Assembly (NCBI GenBank): GCA_020137815.1
Contig: CM035354.1
Span: 2,433,495-2,497,494 of the forward strand
DNA length: 64,000 bases
From: Hormiphora californensis
Lineage: Eukaryota > Ctenophora > Tentaculata > Cydippida > Pleurobrachiidae
Direction of reading: 5' to 3'
Position numbers and translations under genes: made by a program
Notes under the pieces: generated by a model
Told to the model about the DNA's origin: nothing
The model's database searches: none
Seen by the model: only the letters and a program-made list of their open reading frames with translations
In this document: piece by piece, positions 52,966 to 64,000 of the stretch
Layout: each line of letters starts with the position of its first letter
How positions within the stretch are numbered: the stretch's first letter is position 1

Positions 52966-54935
52966 GGAAGGGAGGCGGAAGAGAAGAGTAGGGGAAGAGA
53001 AGGAGGGGGGAAGAGAAGGGAGGGGAAGAGAAGGAGGGGAAGAGAAGGGAGGGGAAGAGAAGAGAGGGGAAGAGAAGGGAGGGGAAGAGAAGGGAGGGAA
53101 GAGAAGGGAGGGGAAGAGAAGGGAGGGGAAGAGAAGGGACGGGGAAAAGAAGGGAGGGGAAGAGAAGGGAGGGGAAGAGAAGGGAGGGGAAGAGAAGGGA
53201 GGGGAAGAGAAGGGAGGGGAAGAGAAGGGAGGGGAGAGAAGGGAGGGGAAGAGAAGGGAGGGGAAGAGAAGGGAGGGGAAGAGAAGGGAGGGAAGAGAAG
53301 GGAGGGAAGAGAAGGGAGGGGAAGAGAAGGGAGGGGAAGAGAAGGGAGGGGAAGAGAAGAGAGGGGAAGAGAAGGGAGGGGAAGAGAAGGGAGGGGAAGA
53401 GAAGGGAGGGGAAGAGAAGGGAGGGGAAGAGAAGGGAGGGGAAGAGAAGGGAGGGGAAGAGAAGGGAGGGGAAGAGAAGGGAGGGGAAGAGAAGGGAGGG
53501 GAAGAGAAGGGAGGGGAAGAGAAGGGAGGGGAAGAGAAGGGAGGGGAAGAGAAGGGAGGGGAAGAGAAGGGAGGGGAAGAGAAGGGAGGGGAAGAGAAGG
53601 GAGGGAAGAGAAGGGAGGGGAAGAGAAGGGAGGGGAAGAGAAGGGAAGGGAAGAGAAGGGAGGGAAGAGAAGGGAGGGAAGAGAAGGGAGGGGAAGAGAA
53701 GGGAGGGAAGAGAAGGGAAGGGGAAGAGAAGGGAGGGAAGAGAAGGGAGGGAAGAGAAGGGAGGGGAAGAGAAGGGAGGGAAGGAGAAGGGAAGGAAGGG
53801 AAGGGAAGGGAAGGGAAGGGAAGGGAAGGGAAGGGAAGGGAAGGGAAGGGAAGGGAAGGGAAGGGAAGGGAAGGGAAGGGAAGGGAAGGGAAGGGAAGGG
53901 AAGGGAAGGGAAGGGAAGGGAAGGGAAGGGAAGGAAGGGAAGGGAAGGGAGGGAAGGGAAGGGAAGGGAAGGGAAGGGAAGGGAAGGGAAGGGAAGGGAA
54001 GGGAAGGGAAGGGAAGGGAAGGGAAGGGAAGGGAAGGGAAGGGAAGGGAAGGGAAGGGAAGGGAAGGAAAGCCGGAAGGGAAGGGAAGGGAAGGGAAGGG
54101 AAGGGAAGGGAAGCCGGAAGGGAAGGGAAGGGAAGGGAAGGGAAGGGAAGGGAAGGGAAGGGAAGGGAAGGGAAGGGAAGGAAGGGAAGGGAAGGGAAGG
54201 GAAGGGAAGGGAAGGGAAGGGAAGGGAAGGGAAGGGAAGGGAAGGGAAGGGAAGGGAAGGGAAGGGAAGGGAAGGGAAGGGAAGGGAAGGGAAGGGAAGG
54301 GAAGGGAAGGGAAGGGAAGGGAAGGGAAGGGAAGGGAAGGGAAGGGAAGGGAAGGGAAGGGAAGGGAAGGGAAGGGAAGGGAAGGGAAGGGAAGGGAAGG
54401 GAAGGGAAGGGAAGGGAAGGGAAGGGAAGGGAAGGGAAGGGAAGGGAAGGGAAGGGAAGGGAAGGGAAGGGAAGGGAAGGGAAGGGAAGGGAAGGGAAGG
54501 GAAGGGAAGGGAAGGGAAGGGAAGGGAAGGGAAGGGAAGGGAAGGGAAGGGAAGGGAAGGGAAGGGAAGGGAAGGGAAGGGAAGGGAAGGGAAGGGAAGG
54601 GAAGGGAAGGGAAGGGAAGGGAAGGGAAGGGAAGGGAAGGGAAGGGAAGGGAAGGGAAGGGAAGGGAAGGGAAGGGAAGGGAAGGGAAGGGAAGGGAAGG
54701 GAAGGGAAGGGAAGGGAAGGGAAGGGAAGGAAGGGAAGGGAAGGGAAGGGAAGGGAAGGGAAGGGAAGGGAAGGGAAGGGAAGGGAAGGGAAGGGAAGGG
54801 AAGGGAAGGGAAGGGAAGGGAAGGGAAGGGAAGGGAAGGGAAGGGAAGGGAAGGGAAGGGAAGGGAAGGGAAGGGAAGGGAAGGGAAGGGAAGGGAAGGG
54901 AAGGGAAGGGAAGGGAAGGGAAGGGAAGGGAAGGG
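52966..54935. repeat. ~2 kb polypurine array: (GGGAAGAGAAG)n then (GGGAA)n
   Basis: The first 820 bp consist of aggggaagagaaggg units of about 15-16 bp. The remaining 1.15 kb are almost pure ggga-a pentamers with rare 4 bp slips and two ccgg interruptions (54071, 54113). One strand is uninterrupted purine for nearly 2 kb apart from these. The very long open frames on the minus strand (Pro-Ser-Leu-Pro-Phe) are artefacts of a repeat without stop codons. Confidence 0.95.
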
Positions 54936-55218
54936 GTAGTGGCGCTTGGGGTAGCTGTACGCATAACACACTAACCTATCATGGAGATATCTCCAGATGA
55001 GGGTCAACAGATGAAGTGGACTGTCCCATGCCGCATGTGGTAGTCGAACACTCCGTTTACTGGGATGGTAATGGTTATGGGATGTGTGTACTGGAGGCTC
55101 TTGCGGTGTTTTCCGCGCCGTGGGGGCTTCTGCTTGTGTCGTTGCTGGTAACTTCCACCTCTCACATAACAAGTCCGATTCAGTCCACCTCCGCGTGGTC
55201 CATCCTGGTAACGTCAAT

Positions 55219-58079
55219 CTGTTAAGGGAGAGAGAGAGTGGGTGAGCGAGTAGAGAGAGTTCTGAGAGAGTGACGGCTAAATGACTACGGACGTCCAGAC
55301 AACTTCTGGATATTTTCAATTCTGACTCACGTCAACCCCGCTATATACAGCAACCCCTGAGGGCTCTGCCCGTCGACCCGGCTGCTGTCGCCTGCAAAAC
55401 AGCTCTCTTGCCCAAGGCTGTCTTTATGACAGGGCAGAGATAAACCCAGTAATAACCAAGTAGGGGCTGGTCGCCCCTGGGGAACCCCTGCCCAAATTTG
55501 CACCTAAAAACCTCTGCCTATTTAACCCCCACACCCTATTTGTTCCAAAAAACAGATCTAGACACAAAATAACTTACCCTACCACTACTTCAAACGTAAC
55601 GCGCGAAAACGCCATGGTGAACAAAGTCCGACCCAGGCCGAACAAACTGTGCGCACAGTTCCAAGCCCAAGTTCTAGACTCCTCAGACACACCCTACCCC
55701 CCCCCCCCCTAATCCCAAGCTCCGCACATGCGTGATCTCCACACCTACAACAAATCACCGAGCCTCAGACACGCACACCCCAAAACAAGGCAAGTGACAA
55801 ACCTACAAATCTGAAAGACCCTTTAGTAGTCAGGGAAAAGCCCATTACAGTTTGGGACACTTAAACAATGGTACCCTTATTCAAATAGCAGACACGCTTA
55901 CACTGAGACCCCTCGCATTAATTACGCGAAGCCTTGAGTGAACTGATACTGGTCAAATGCACTCAGGGACAACCATAGACGTTGTTTTACAGCAACTAAT
56001 CTATAACCTGGCCACCCGGCGATGGCAACATCGCCTGACCGGACCCTTGGGTCGTACTTGTGAATACATTACTAGCTAGCTTAGACTACAAGACCCCTGG
56101 TGTAAAGATAAGCATTTAATCCCTTGATAGGTAATCAATGATATCCGGCAAATCACCTACTTCCACAGTTGTCGTGACAGTGGTAACCAAAGACCATCCA
56201 ATCGGAAGGTAAGTCCCATCACATGTCTGCGGGGAAAGATTTCTCCGTGCCAAACCCGACACAGACTCGCATGCTCCTTTTGCGGTACCACAAAGAGACT
56301 GCTGGGAAACCAGTGGAATCTAAGTGGAATCATACCGACAGTGACCCTGCGTGTGGGGGTCATCTGGCAAGGAGTGAGGTCAGTAACGGGCCGGCTGAGG
56401 GGTCATCAATAACCTCAGCATGGGGTGGAACGACGGGAGGTACCGAACACACACACACACACACTCCGTTTACTGTGGATTACACACCATCGTAACTCTC
56501 GGTGCCCGGTGGTGGCACATTTTAATAGCCAGAGGTACTCCTGAATGGGATTTGGTCGTTAGAAATTCGTTTTTGGTAGCCCATTACCCATTTTGACACT
56601 TCTGTCAGTGGACCCGTGCTGACAAGAAGGGGAAGAAATGAAAAGAGAGCCGTGGCTTGAAGTCAATACCTAGAACAAACCTTTTTTATTCACATAACCC
56701 TCCAACTCCACCTCTTCCATCAATTGTATAGTAACTGCAAAGTTTAGTACTCGCCAGACGCCATATATGCCCTTTTTTTCCAGCATTCCAAATAGGGCCT
56801 GAGCCCTGACGGTCAGAGGACAACCAATCGCATACCATAGACTGTTTGCTGGCATTTTTTACTTATCAATGACGGGAGAATCATAAATTCGCCTTTCCAA
56901 AGGTTTTTTATTGTTTGGGAAGTCGTTCTTAGGAAAGCAAAAGTCAAAACAAAAAAATACACACTTTTTTTAAAAATGCACACTTTTTTAAAAAAGTCTG
57001 GGTCAAATTGAGCTTGGAATTTCGAAATCGACAAAAATTTTCAAAATCTACAAAACGCGCAGCGCGCTCCGACGCGCAAATCGAAAAACGACGCCGCGCA
57101 CCCCCCCATTTTCCCCACTATTTTTAAAATCTGGGTGTTTGGTTACGCGCAAATCCAGAATTTACGCCGCGCACGCGCGCGCGGTTTTTTTAGCTCGGAG
57201 AAAATCACAGCTCGAATCAGACGTCCTGGCCTCGTATTTCAGAAATCAGAGCATTTACCCGGAAGATCCAAGGGATGAAGGAGCTGGACTATTGGCAGCG
57301 TCTAGAGGCGCTGGATCTCATGTCCCTCCAGAGAAGACGTCAACGATATGAGATGATACACGTTTGGAAAATCTATCACGGGCTAGTACCAAACTGCGTG
57401 CAAATGGAGTTCCATATTGGCCGGTTAGGAGTCCAGGCAAAGACACAGAAATACCCTTACTGGGCAGATTCCAAATGGGCAGGTCAGTTGTACAACTCGT
57501 TCAGCTTCAGGGCACCTCAACTATGGAACAGACTCCCTCGAGAGGTTACTCTTTCAGGCACCCTTCCTGGGTTAAAGGCTAACTTGGGTGCATTCATGAA
57601 GCAATTCCATGACAGACCACCGGTGCGTGGCTACACGACGATCCCAAATGATTTCAGAGATGCAGGAAGAAAGAACGTTGTGTGAGGCTGTAAATGTTGT
57701 TTTGCTGCTCATGCTGTTTATGTTTTTATGTTAAGTAAGGGACTGTAAATAAACAATTTGACAAGGAGGACCCACGCGATGGGAATTTCATCACGTTTTA
57801 TGTATTGTGTAAAAATATAATTGAACTTGAACTTGAACTTGTTGTTGAAAAGCGCTGCCTTATCCCGGGGGCCAGCAAGGTTTGCCAAGAGTTGTTGTAG
57901 AGCATATTCAATACCCGAATGTTCAACCAAATGTTCACCTTAACACATAATATGACAAAAAAAAGTACTGGATCTCAATTTTCATTAATTTTCAACAGCT
58001 TTAAGTTACCGAATGCCATGTTATAATTTTGTTTAACTCTAACGTACATAATTTTTGCAGCACATAAAATACAAATGAT
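55219..58079. other. Intergenic stretch before DMGDH
   Basis: No intact gene. It contains a C tract (55694), a dispersed segment at 56391-56466 shared with 12910-12990, a CA run (56446-56463), AT-rich sequence near 56880-57050, and the retrotransposon tail at 57240-57842. Confidence 0.5.
57240..57842 (+). mobile_element. 5'-truncated non-LTR retrotransposon (CR1/Jockey-like) tail
   Basis: The frame through 57275-57685 encodes AFTRKIQGMKELDYWQRL, then RRRQRYEMIHVWKIYHGLVPN and FSFRAPQLWNRLPREV. This is the typical thumb/C-terminal region of CR1- and Jockey-clade reverse transcriptases. The catalytic domains are missing, so the copy is truncated at its 5' end. A short 3' untranslated region follows the stop and ends with a ttgaac tandem tail near 57820-57842, as expected for target-primed insertion. 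The remaining frame is intact, which suggests a fairly recent insertion. Confidence 0.8.
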
Positions 58080-61000
58080 ATGATGTTACGTACAAACACA
58101 AAACGCTTTTTGCGGCACATTTCCCGAACAGCAAACCAGTTTCAGAGGACACTGTCCAGTGGCTTTTTAGACAAAGCTGAAGGGTAGGTGACGAGCAAAA
58201 TCAACCCCCTTCTTGGCTCTATCTATTCTAATCAACTTTTTTCCCAGTTGTCAGACAAAGCATGCCCAGGAGAATGCCAGTGTTTTGATCATAGGAGGAG
58301 GATGTATAGGGACTAGTTTGGCCTATCACTTGGCAAAATATGGGATGAAGGATGTCGTACTATTGGAGAAAACAGAGTTAACAGCGGGCTCTACGTGGCA
58401 CGCAGCCGGACTCACCACTTACTATCATCCCGGCATCAACATGAGGAAACTACACTACGATTCAATTCAGCTATTTAGGCAAATTGAGCGGGAAACGGGG
58501 CAGGAGATTGGATTCCACGATACCGGTTCAATCAGACTGGGTCACACCAAGGAACATATGAATGAATTCAAGTTAGTACTGCCAGCAATATTGCGAGGAT
58601 AAACCTGGTCCCCCGATCATGATAATTCTTGTTATGTTCTAACCCTCCCTTTACATTTGTAAAGGAAGGGTGGGGCGCCCGAAACACAGTCTAGTCAGGC
58701 AAGATAATTCAGGCCTATGTGACAATAATTATGAAATCTGTTTTCCAGATACATGATGACAAGACATAATTGGCAGGATGCCGACCAACATTTGGTGGAT
58801 CCAGACACAATTGCAGAGATGTTCCCCCTCCTGAACATGGAGGGCATCTATGGGGGACTCTATACACCCGGAGATGGGCACACCGACCCATACAGCTTGA
58901 CCATGGTTTAGTGAACTAGAAATAGTGAAATTAATAGTTCAGCGTGTTGTAACTGCAACTTTCGATATATGAGTGAGACCCGTAGATTTATTGTAAGGGC
59001 TATTGTATTTTGAAACTTGTTGAAAAAATTTCGTTGTATAACTTGCCCGACACTGATATTTTCCGGTAGGCATACGCAAAAGGAGCCCGTTTGTATGGTG
59101 CCAAACTGCTGCAAGATAACCCCGTTCTATCTACAAAACAGCTCCCTGATGGAAAATGGCAGGTAGTTATACACACCAAGGAAGAGAAAGAGAGATATGG
59201 AGAGAGAAATAGAGAGAGTGAAAAAGAGAGTGAGGGAGAGAGAGAGAAAAAGACAGCGATCTAGTCAAACCTGTTTTGACCGCCAGCTATGTGCAGTATC
59301 ATAGAACCCGAAACCACACACACACACACACACACAGTACACACTTCCAATGTGGCATTGTGCTCTGATATGTACCACGTGGTGTTTTAGAGAGCACGTG
59401 ATATGAAACTCTATCCCAACCTCTTTTCTCAGGTTGATACCCCCTCGGGCGCTATTGTAGCTGACCAGGTGGTAAATGCGGCTGGGTTCCACGCTCGACA
59501 AGTGGGCCAACTTGCAGGACTCGACCTGCCACTTGTACCCGTCCATCACCAGTAAGTGTACCATAAATTGTAGTAGGTTGTGCGTCATACTTCCACGTGC
59601 AAGAGGGGTACACCGTACTCAATAGTGAAAGATAGGGCGTATCAAGTCTCAATAGTGAAGATAGGGCGTATCAAGTCTCAATAGTGAAAGATGGGGCGTA
59701 TCAAGTGTCAATAGTAGCCTGGGAGTAGCAAACATCTGGCTATTTGAAATGGTGGCTAATTTTTATTGAAACACCCCCTTTACAGGCTAGCAGGTGCACC
59801 AGATTTGTTTTTTAGACATTAGTGGGCTTGACTGCGAGTTGTGACTAGCCCACTGATGTCTAAAATCCAAATCTGGTGCGTACCTGCTGGCCTTTGCTGT
59901 GCAGATCACATCCTACATTGTCGGGTACACGTTATTATGAGCACATCTGGCATCCATGAACCGACCGAATCAGGAAATACTGGTCCCTGATTGGCTGATA
60001 ACCAGTCACGTGACCTAAATAACGAGTTCTGATTGGTTGTTTAATTGGTTCAGTCGGTTCATGCTGTTATCCCTGTCAGGTACATGGTAACAGCCAGTAT
60101 TCCCTTCCTGGAGGATTGGAAAAAGAACCACAACAGGGAGGTACCTGCGATTCGGGATCTCAGGGGTTCCTACTACGTGAGACAGGAAAGGACAGGTACA
60201 ATATATCTTGAGCTTTTAATCTGTATTGACATTCCAAATTATAATAGAGTTGCAGTTTGACATGTCTGGGCAGCGGTTTGCTAGTTAGTTGGGACGCTGC
60301 TATACTAACATCACTAACATTACTAACATTACTAACATTACTAACATTACTCCCTCAACCAGGCCTGTTAATTGGACCTTATGAGGCTCAGGAGAAGATG
60401 GTGATCCAGGATGATTGGTATGACGCTGGACCTCCCAAAGGGTTTGGAAAGGAGCTATTTGAACATGATTTGGATCGACTGGACAAATGTATTGAACATG
60501 TTATTGATTTGCTTCCCGTGGTAGCTGAAACAGATATTCAGGTAGACGTCTTTCTCAGTGTCCTTGGTAACGAAATTACCCCTCTGTAGGGCATTGCGAT
60601 AGTAAGGCACGTTTTAGCGTGCCCGCAATGTAGGGGTAATTGCGTTACCAATCAGTGTCCTATCTACTAGTGTAATCGACCTTTCTTAAATTATTAGAAG
60701 GACGTAAAGTACTTGTATAGAAACTTACAAAGTAATACAAGATCTTGTATTACTTTGTAATCAGCTCCAGAATCTTGATCCTGTCGAGCGCTTTACCAGC
60801 AATCCCTTTACAAGCAAAGATGTATAGAAACTTAGGTTATTAATTAGCCGTGGCACCTTTTAATTCCAATAATTGTAACCCATCTCCCTCCTGAGTAGAG
60901 TGTTGTGGCTGGTCCTATTACCTACTCCCCCGACATTCTGCCCCTAATTGGACCCACCCACCGCCTCACCAACTACTGGCTTGCAGTCGGATTTGGATAT

Positions 61001-63902
61001 GGAATTGCACACTCTGGGGGAGTCGGAAAATTCTTGGCCAGGTGAAAACACAAAATCATAATCGGCATTACTCATTACCCTCTCTTGACTCTTCCTCTGT
61101 TCGTACTGTCTCAATTACCCGCGATTGAAACGGGGCGAACTATTAAATCTCCATTGCATTCTACAAGTTAGATTTCCCTCAGATCGACAGATCAATCTTC
61201 TCTTCTCTTTCCCAACTTATTCCACAACAGCCCCCTCCCTCTACAACTCCCTCTCTCTACATCTTCCTACCAACCCCCTCCCTCTACAACCCAGTAACCC
61301 CCACCCTCCCTCTACAACCCAGTAACCCCCACCCTCCCTCTACAACCCAGTAACCCCCACCCTCCCTCTACAACCCAGTAACCCACCCTCCCTCTACAAC
61401 CCAGTAACCCACCCTCCCTCTACAACCCAGTAACCCCCACCCTCCCTCTACAACCCAGTAACCCACCCTCCCTCTACAACCCAGTAACCCACCCTCCCTC
61501 TACAACCCTCTCTCTCTACATCTTCCTACCAACCCCCTCCCTCTACAACCCAGTAACCAACCCTCCCTCTACAAACCAGTAACCCACCCTCCCTCTACAA
61601 CCCAGTAACCCACCCTCCCTCTACGACCCAGTAACCCACCCTCCCTCTACAACCCAGTAACCCACCCTCCCTCTACAACCCAGTAACCCACCCTCCCTCT
61701 ACAACCCAGTAACCCACCCTCCCTCTACAACCCAGTAACCCACCCTCCCTCTACAACCCAGTAACCCACCCTCCCTCTACAACCCAGTAACCCACCCTCC
61801 CTCTACAACCCAGTAACCCACCCTCCCTCTACAACCCAGTAACCCACCCTCCCTCTACAACCCAGTAACCCACCCTCCCTCTACAACCCAGTAACCCACC
61901 CTCCCTCTACAACCCAGTAACCCACCCTCCCTCTACAACCCAGTAACCCACCCTCCCTCTACAACCCAGTAACCCACCCTCCCTCTACAACCCAGTAACC
62001 CACCCTCCCTCTACAACCCAGTAACCCACCCTCCCTCTACAACCCAGTAACCCACCCACCCTCTACAACCCTCTCTCTCTACATCTTCCTACCAACCCCC
62101 TCCCTCTACAACCCTGTCTCTCTACATCTTCCTACCAACCCCCTCCCTCTACAACCCAGTAAGTTACTGTAACCCACCCTCCCTCTGCAGATGGATGATG
62201 CGAGGGGAACCGGATTATGATCTGATAGAGTGTGATGCTGACCGGTATTCCGACTGGACTGACAAGAAGTTCCTCCTGGAAAAGGCGAGGGAGAGTTACG
62301 GAATGAACACAACACCAGCATTCCCTGGGGAGGAACGGTGGGCAGCACGACCCACAAAACGAGTTAGCGGGATATACCAGGATACCAAGGACAGGGGCGC
62401 TGGTGAGTAGAAAATAGAAATGGGGTGGAAGTTAGCAGTTCATGATTTCTTAGCAGTTCACATTTCTAAATGTAATACTGTGCTGGAATAACATTTGTTC
62501 GGACAATGAAGCCGCTTTCGGTCAAATCAAATAAGTCAGAAGAACCAACAGTAAAGATTATTTTCAACAGCATTTGGATTCCACGCCGGTTGGGAACAGC
62601 CCCATTGGTTTGCCCTGGATGGTGAGAGAAGGGACACCCCGGTCTGTTATGGAAGAAAGCATTGGCATGACATAGTGGGGAGAGAGGTTGAAACCATTCT
62701 AAACGGAGTCGGAGTAGTTGATCTGAGTCCGTTTGGAAAGTTCGAGCTGGAGGGACCCGGTGCCACTAAATTCTTGTCCTCAATGGTAGCCAACACCCTC
62801 CCTAAGGTGAGAACTATACAGCAGTTCAATTCCATGATTGAAGTATCAGTGCAGTACTTTTAACCCTCTCGATCTCAGTGTGTGTTCCGTCACACTCACA
62901 GTATCACACATGTACACACCCCTTTACTTCTCCACATTCTGCACACAGGCTGGTCGGGTAAATATATCCCATATGCTGACTCCTAAAGGGAAGGTCATGG
63001 CTGAATTAACAATCAGCCGACTTGGAAAGGACCGGTATTATCTTGTAACTGGTTCTGGCAGCGAGCTACATGATCTCAGGTTTGTTGTTGTTGTGAGACT
63101 AGACTGCTGCAGCCTGTAATTCGGTATTTCTGTGTTGCTTTTACTAGTTCCCTTCTCTCTTATTTTTACTCTCTTTCCTGCAAAGTTTGCATTTCAAAAC
63201 CTGTTTAGTAACCTGTTCAGTGTTCTACTAACCTGTCTCTCAATGTGATAGCGGTGTGTTAATGTGTCCTCTTCATGCAACACGAAACCTGTTTGAGACA
63301 AGTGTCCTGCCAATTGTTCGAGGGTAATTGAAACATCTGCCAAGACCCATCCCCCTTCACAGGTGGTTGAAACATCACGTCCCAGCTGATGCTAAGTTCA
63401 CCCTCACCAACGTTACTGAGGAGATGGGGGTGCTGGGTGTGGCTGGCAAGTACTCCCGAGATGTAATGCAGAAGTTGACAGGGGAAGATATGAGCCATGA
63501 GGGGTTCCCCTTTTTGGAGTGCAGGGAGATGGAAATGGCGGGTGTACCAGTTCAAGCTACACGTATCTCATATACAGGTTGGTACAATTCTAGATCAGTT
63601 CAATGTGTTTGTATTTACGAATTGCCAGCATTTAAGCTGCTTGTTGTGTCAAGCAACACTCGTGTGATTGATGATGGTGTCATATTAATATACTACATAT
63701 TTAGTGACAGGCTATGTAGGCTCTATCACATAATTTGCTAACAGGTGAACTAGGCTGGGAAATTCATCATGATGCAAAGCACACGGCACAACTATACCGC
63801 CGAATTCTTGAGGCTGGCTCTCTCTACGATATCAAGGATGTTGGCACGTATGCAGTCAATTCTCTTCGTCTTGAGAAAGGATTCAGGGGCTGGGGAGCTG
63901 AG
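58080..63902 (+). CDS. DMGDH: Dimethylglycine dehydrogenase, mitochondrial, 3' end off the right edge
   Basis: It oxidises dimethylglycine to sarcosine in mitochondrial choline catabolism, using covalent FAD and tetrahydrofolate. Thirteen exons join in phase: 58080-58183, 58248-58571, 58749-58905, 59070-59162, 59433-59551, 60080-60195, 60363-60541, 60899-61041, 62191-62402, 62571-62806, 62949-63079, 63363-63577, 63745-63902; 729 codons of an expected ~860. Exon 1 is a mitochondrial presequence ([19 protein letters not shown]). Exon 2 has the FAD-binding [19 protein letters not shown] and STWHAAGL, whose His carries the flavin. Then follow [18 protein letters not shown] (3), VNAAGF (5), GSYYVRQER (6), GPYEAQEKM (7), [11 protein letters not shown] (8), [12 protein letters not shown] (9), and the folate-binding half with DLSPFGKFE (10), [11 protein letters not shown] (11) and [12 protein letters not shown] (13). 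SARDH is excluded by closer DMGDH motifs. Intron 8 contains a minisatellite. Confidence 0.96.
59617..59715. repeat. ~31 bp direct repeat x 3 in DMGDH intron 5
   Basis: ctcaatagtgaaagataggg + cgtatcaagt occurs three times with single-base changes. Confidence 0.85.
59778..59895. mobile_element. Short foldback in DMGDH intron 5
   Basis: ccagcaggt / gcacc-agatttg and ttagacat-agtgggct words on the left are inverted on the right around gactgcgagttgtgac. It is about 115 bp, with arms of ~45 bp. Confidence 0.65.
59955..60063. mobile_element. 109 bp family hAT-like MITE just upstream of DMGDH exon 6
   Basis: Ends CATGAACCGACCG and CAGTCGGTTCATG are flanked by ctggcatc (59947-59954) and ctgttatc (60064-60071), a decayed 8 bp duplication. 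The core gtcacgtgac is intact. The right end is 16 bp before exon 6. Confidence 0.85.
60559..60655. mobile_element. Short palindromic element in DMGDH intron 7
   Basis: ttggtaacgaaattacccct and its near-complement ggggtaattgcgttaccaa bracket an inner hairpin (ggcacgttttagcgtgcc). It starts 18 bp after the exon 7 donor. The word ggtaatgaaattacccct near 44319 is related. Confidence 0.65.
61255..62180. repeat. ~26 bp minisatellite in DMGDH intron 8
   Basis: More than 30 copies of ccctccctctacaacccagt + aaccca, strongly pyrimidine-rich, end 11 bp before the exon 9 acceptor. Flanking variants contain tctctctacatcttcctacc. The last unit blends into the acceptor's polypyrimidine tract (ccctccctctgcag). 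Confidence 0.95.
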
Positions 63903-64000
63903 GTAACTTTGGCATGAGTCCAGCTTCTCTCACAATCTTGTAAACAGTGGTCAAACCTACCTGACGACTCTCACAAAACCGGTTATATTTGAGAAAGATA

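Noticed and set aside
54991-55191. Possible selenocysteine: third frame of 55218-54976 has one in-frame TGA after a protein-like stretch
   Set aside because: No SECIS-like structure or family match could be shown, and a different frame of the same block is fully open.
52937-55319. Frames of 670-790 codons on the minus strand rich in Pro-Ser-Leu-Phe
   Set aside because: They are translations of the (GGGAA)n-type polypurine array, which lacks stop codons in several frames at once. No domain, and three overlapping frames are equally open.

Overview
The window is animal (metazoan) nuclear DNA: coding exons are short, bounded by GT/AG introns, and assemble into near full-length orthologues of widely conserved animal proteins. 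GPCR and homeobox genes and a sperm/cilium SHIPPO-repeat protein fit a metazoan. The fairly compact genes, small introns and abundance of MITEs and foldback elements suggest a non-vertebrate, such as a sponge, a cnidarian or an early deuterostome. I cannot name the species.

Layout. 1-9538 (-): 5' two thirds of a cyclin T gene; its introns 3 and 4 are packed with foldback elements, and its 3' end lies off the left edge. 9822-11270 (+): ODF3/CIMAP1-like SHIPPO gene, divergent from cyclin T across a 283 bp promoter. 11271-16784: repeat-rich spacer. 16785-17847 and 18023-19548 (+): two genes I do not recognise. 19549-20658 (-): rhodopsin-like GPCR whose stop codon abuts that of the convergent neighbour. 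21803-32309 (-): DMAP1, with two homeobox genes nested tail-to-tail inside its 4 kb first intron. 32988-35054 (-): IER3IP1. 35281-39019 (-): TBC1D5. 39130-41927: nested foldback transposons. 42584-45262 (-): MCRS1. 45511-47407 (-): DERA. 47690-49350 (-): FBXW5. 51418-51594 (-): probable last exon of an unrecognised gene. 51890-54935: satellite arrays. 57240-57842: tail of a non-LTR retrotransposon. 58080 to beyond the right edge (+): DMGDH, 13 exons seen.

The genes are mostly unrelated housekeeping functions: P-TEFb transcription elongation (cyclin T), NuA4/SRCAP and INO80/NSL chromatin complexes (DMAP1, MCRS1), ER-Golgi and endosomal traffic (IER3IP1, TBC1D5), ubiquitin ligase (FBXW5), deoxyribose-phosphate catabolism (DERA) and mitochondrial choline/one-carbon catabolism (DMGDH). 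Seven of them, with the GPCR, run head-to-tail on the minus strand from 49.4 to 19.5 kb. The most unusual observations are the inverted homeobox pair inside DMAP1, six tandem in-frame 3' splice sites in TBC1D5, foldback elements nested at a palindrome centre, and a duplicated three-hairpin cloverleaf-like structure.

All exon boundaries were assigned by eye from splice consensus, reading phase and remembered family sequence; no alignment or transcript data were available.
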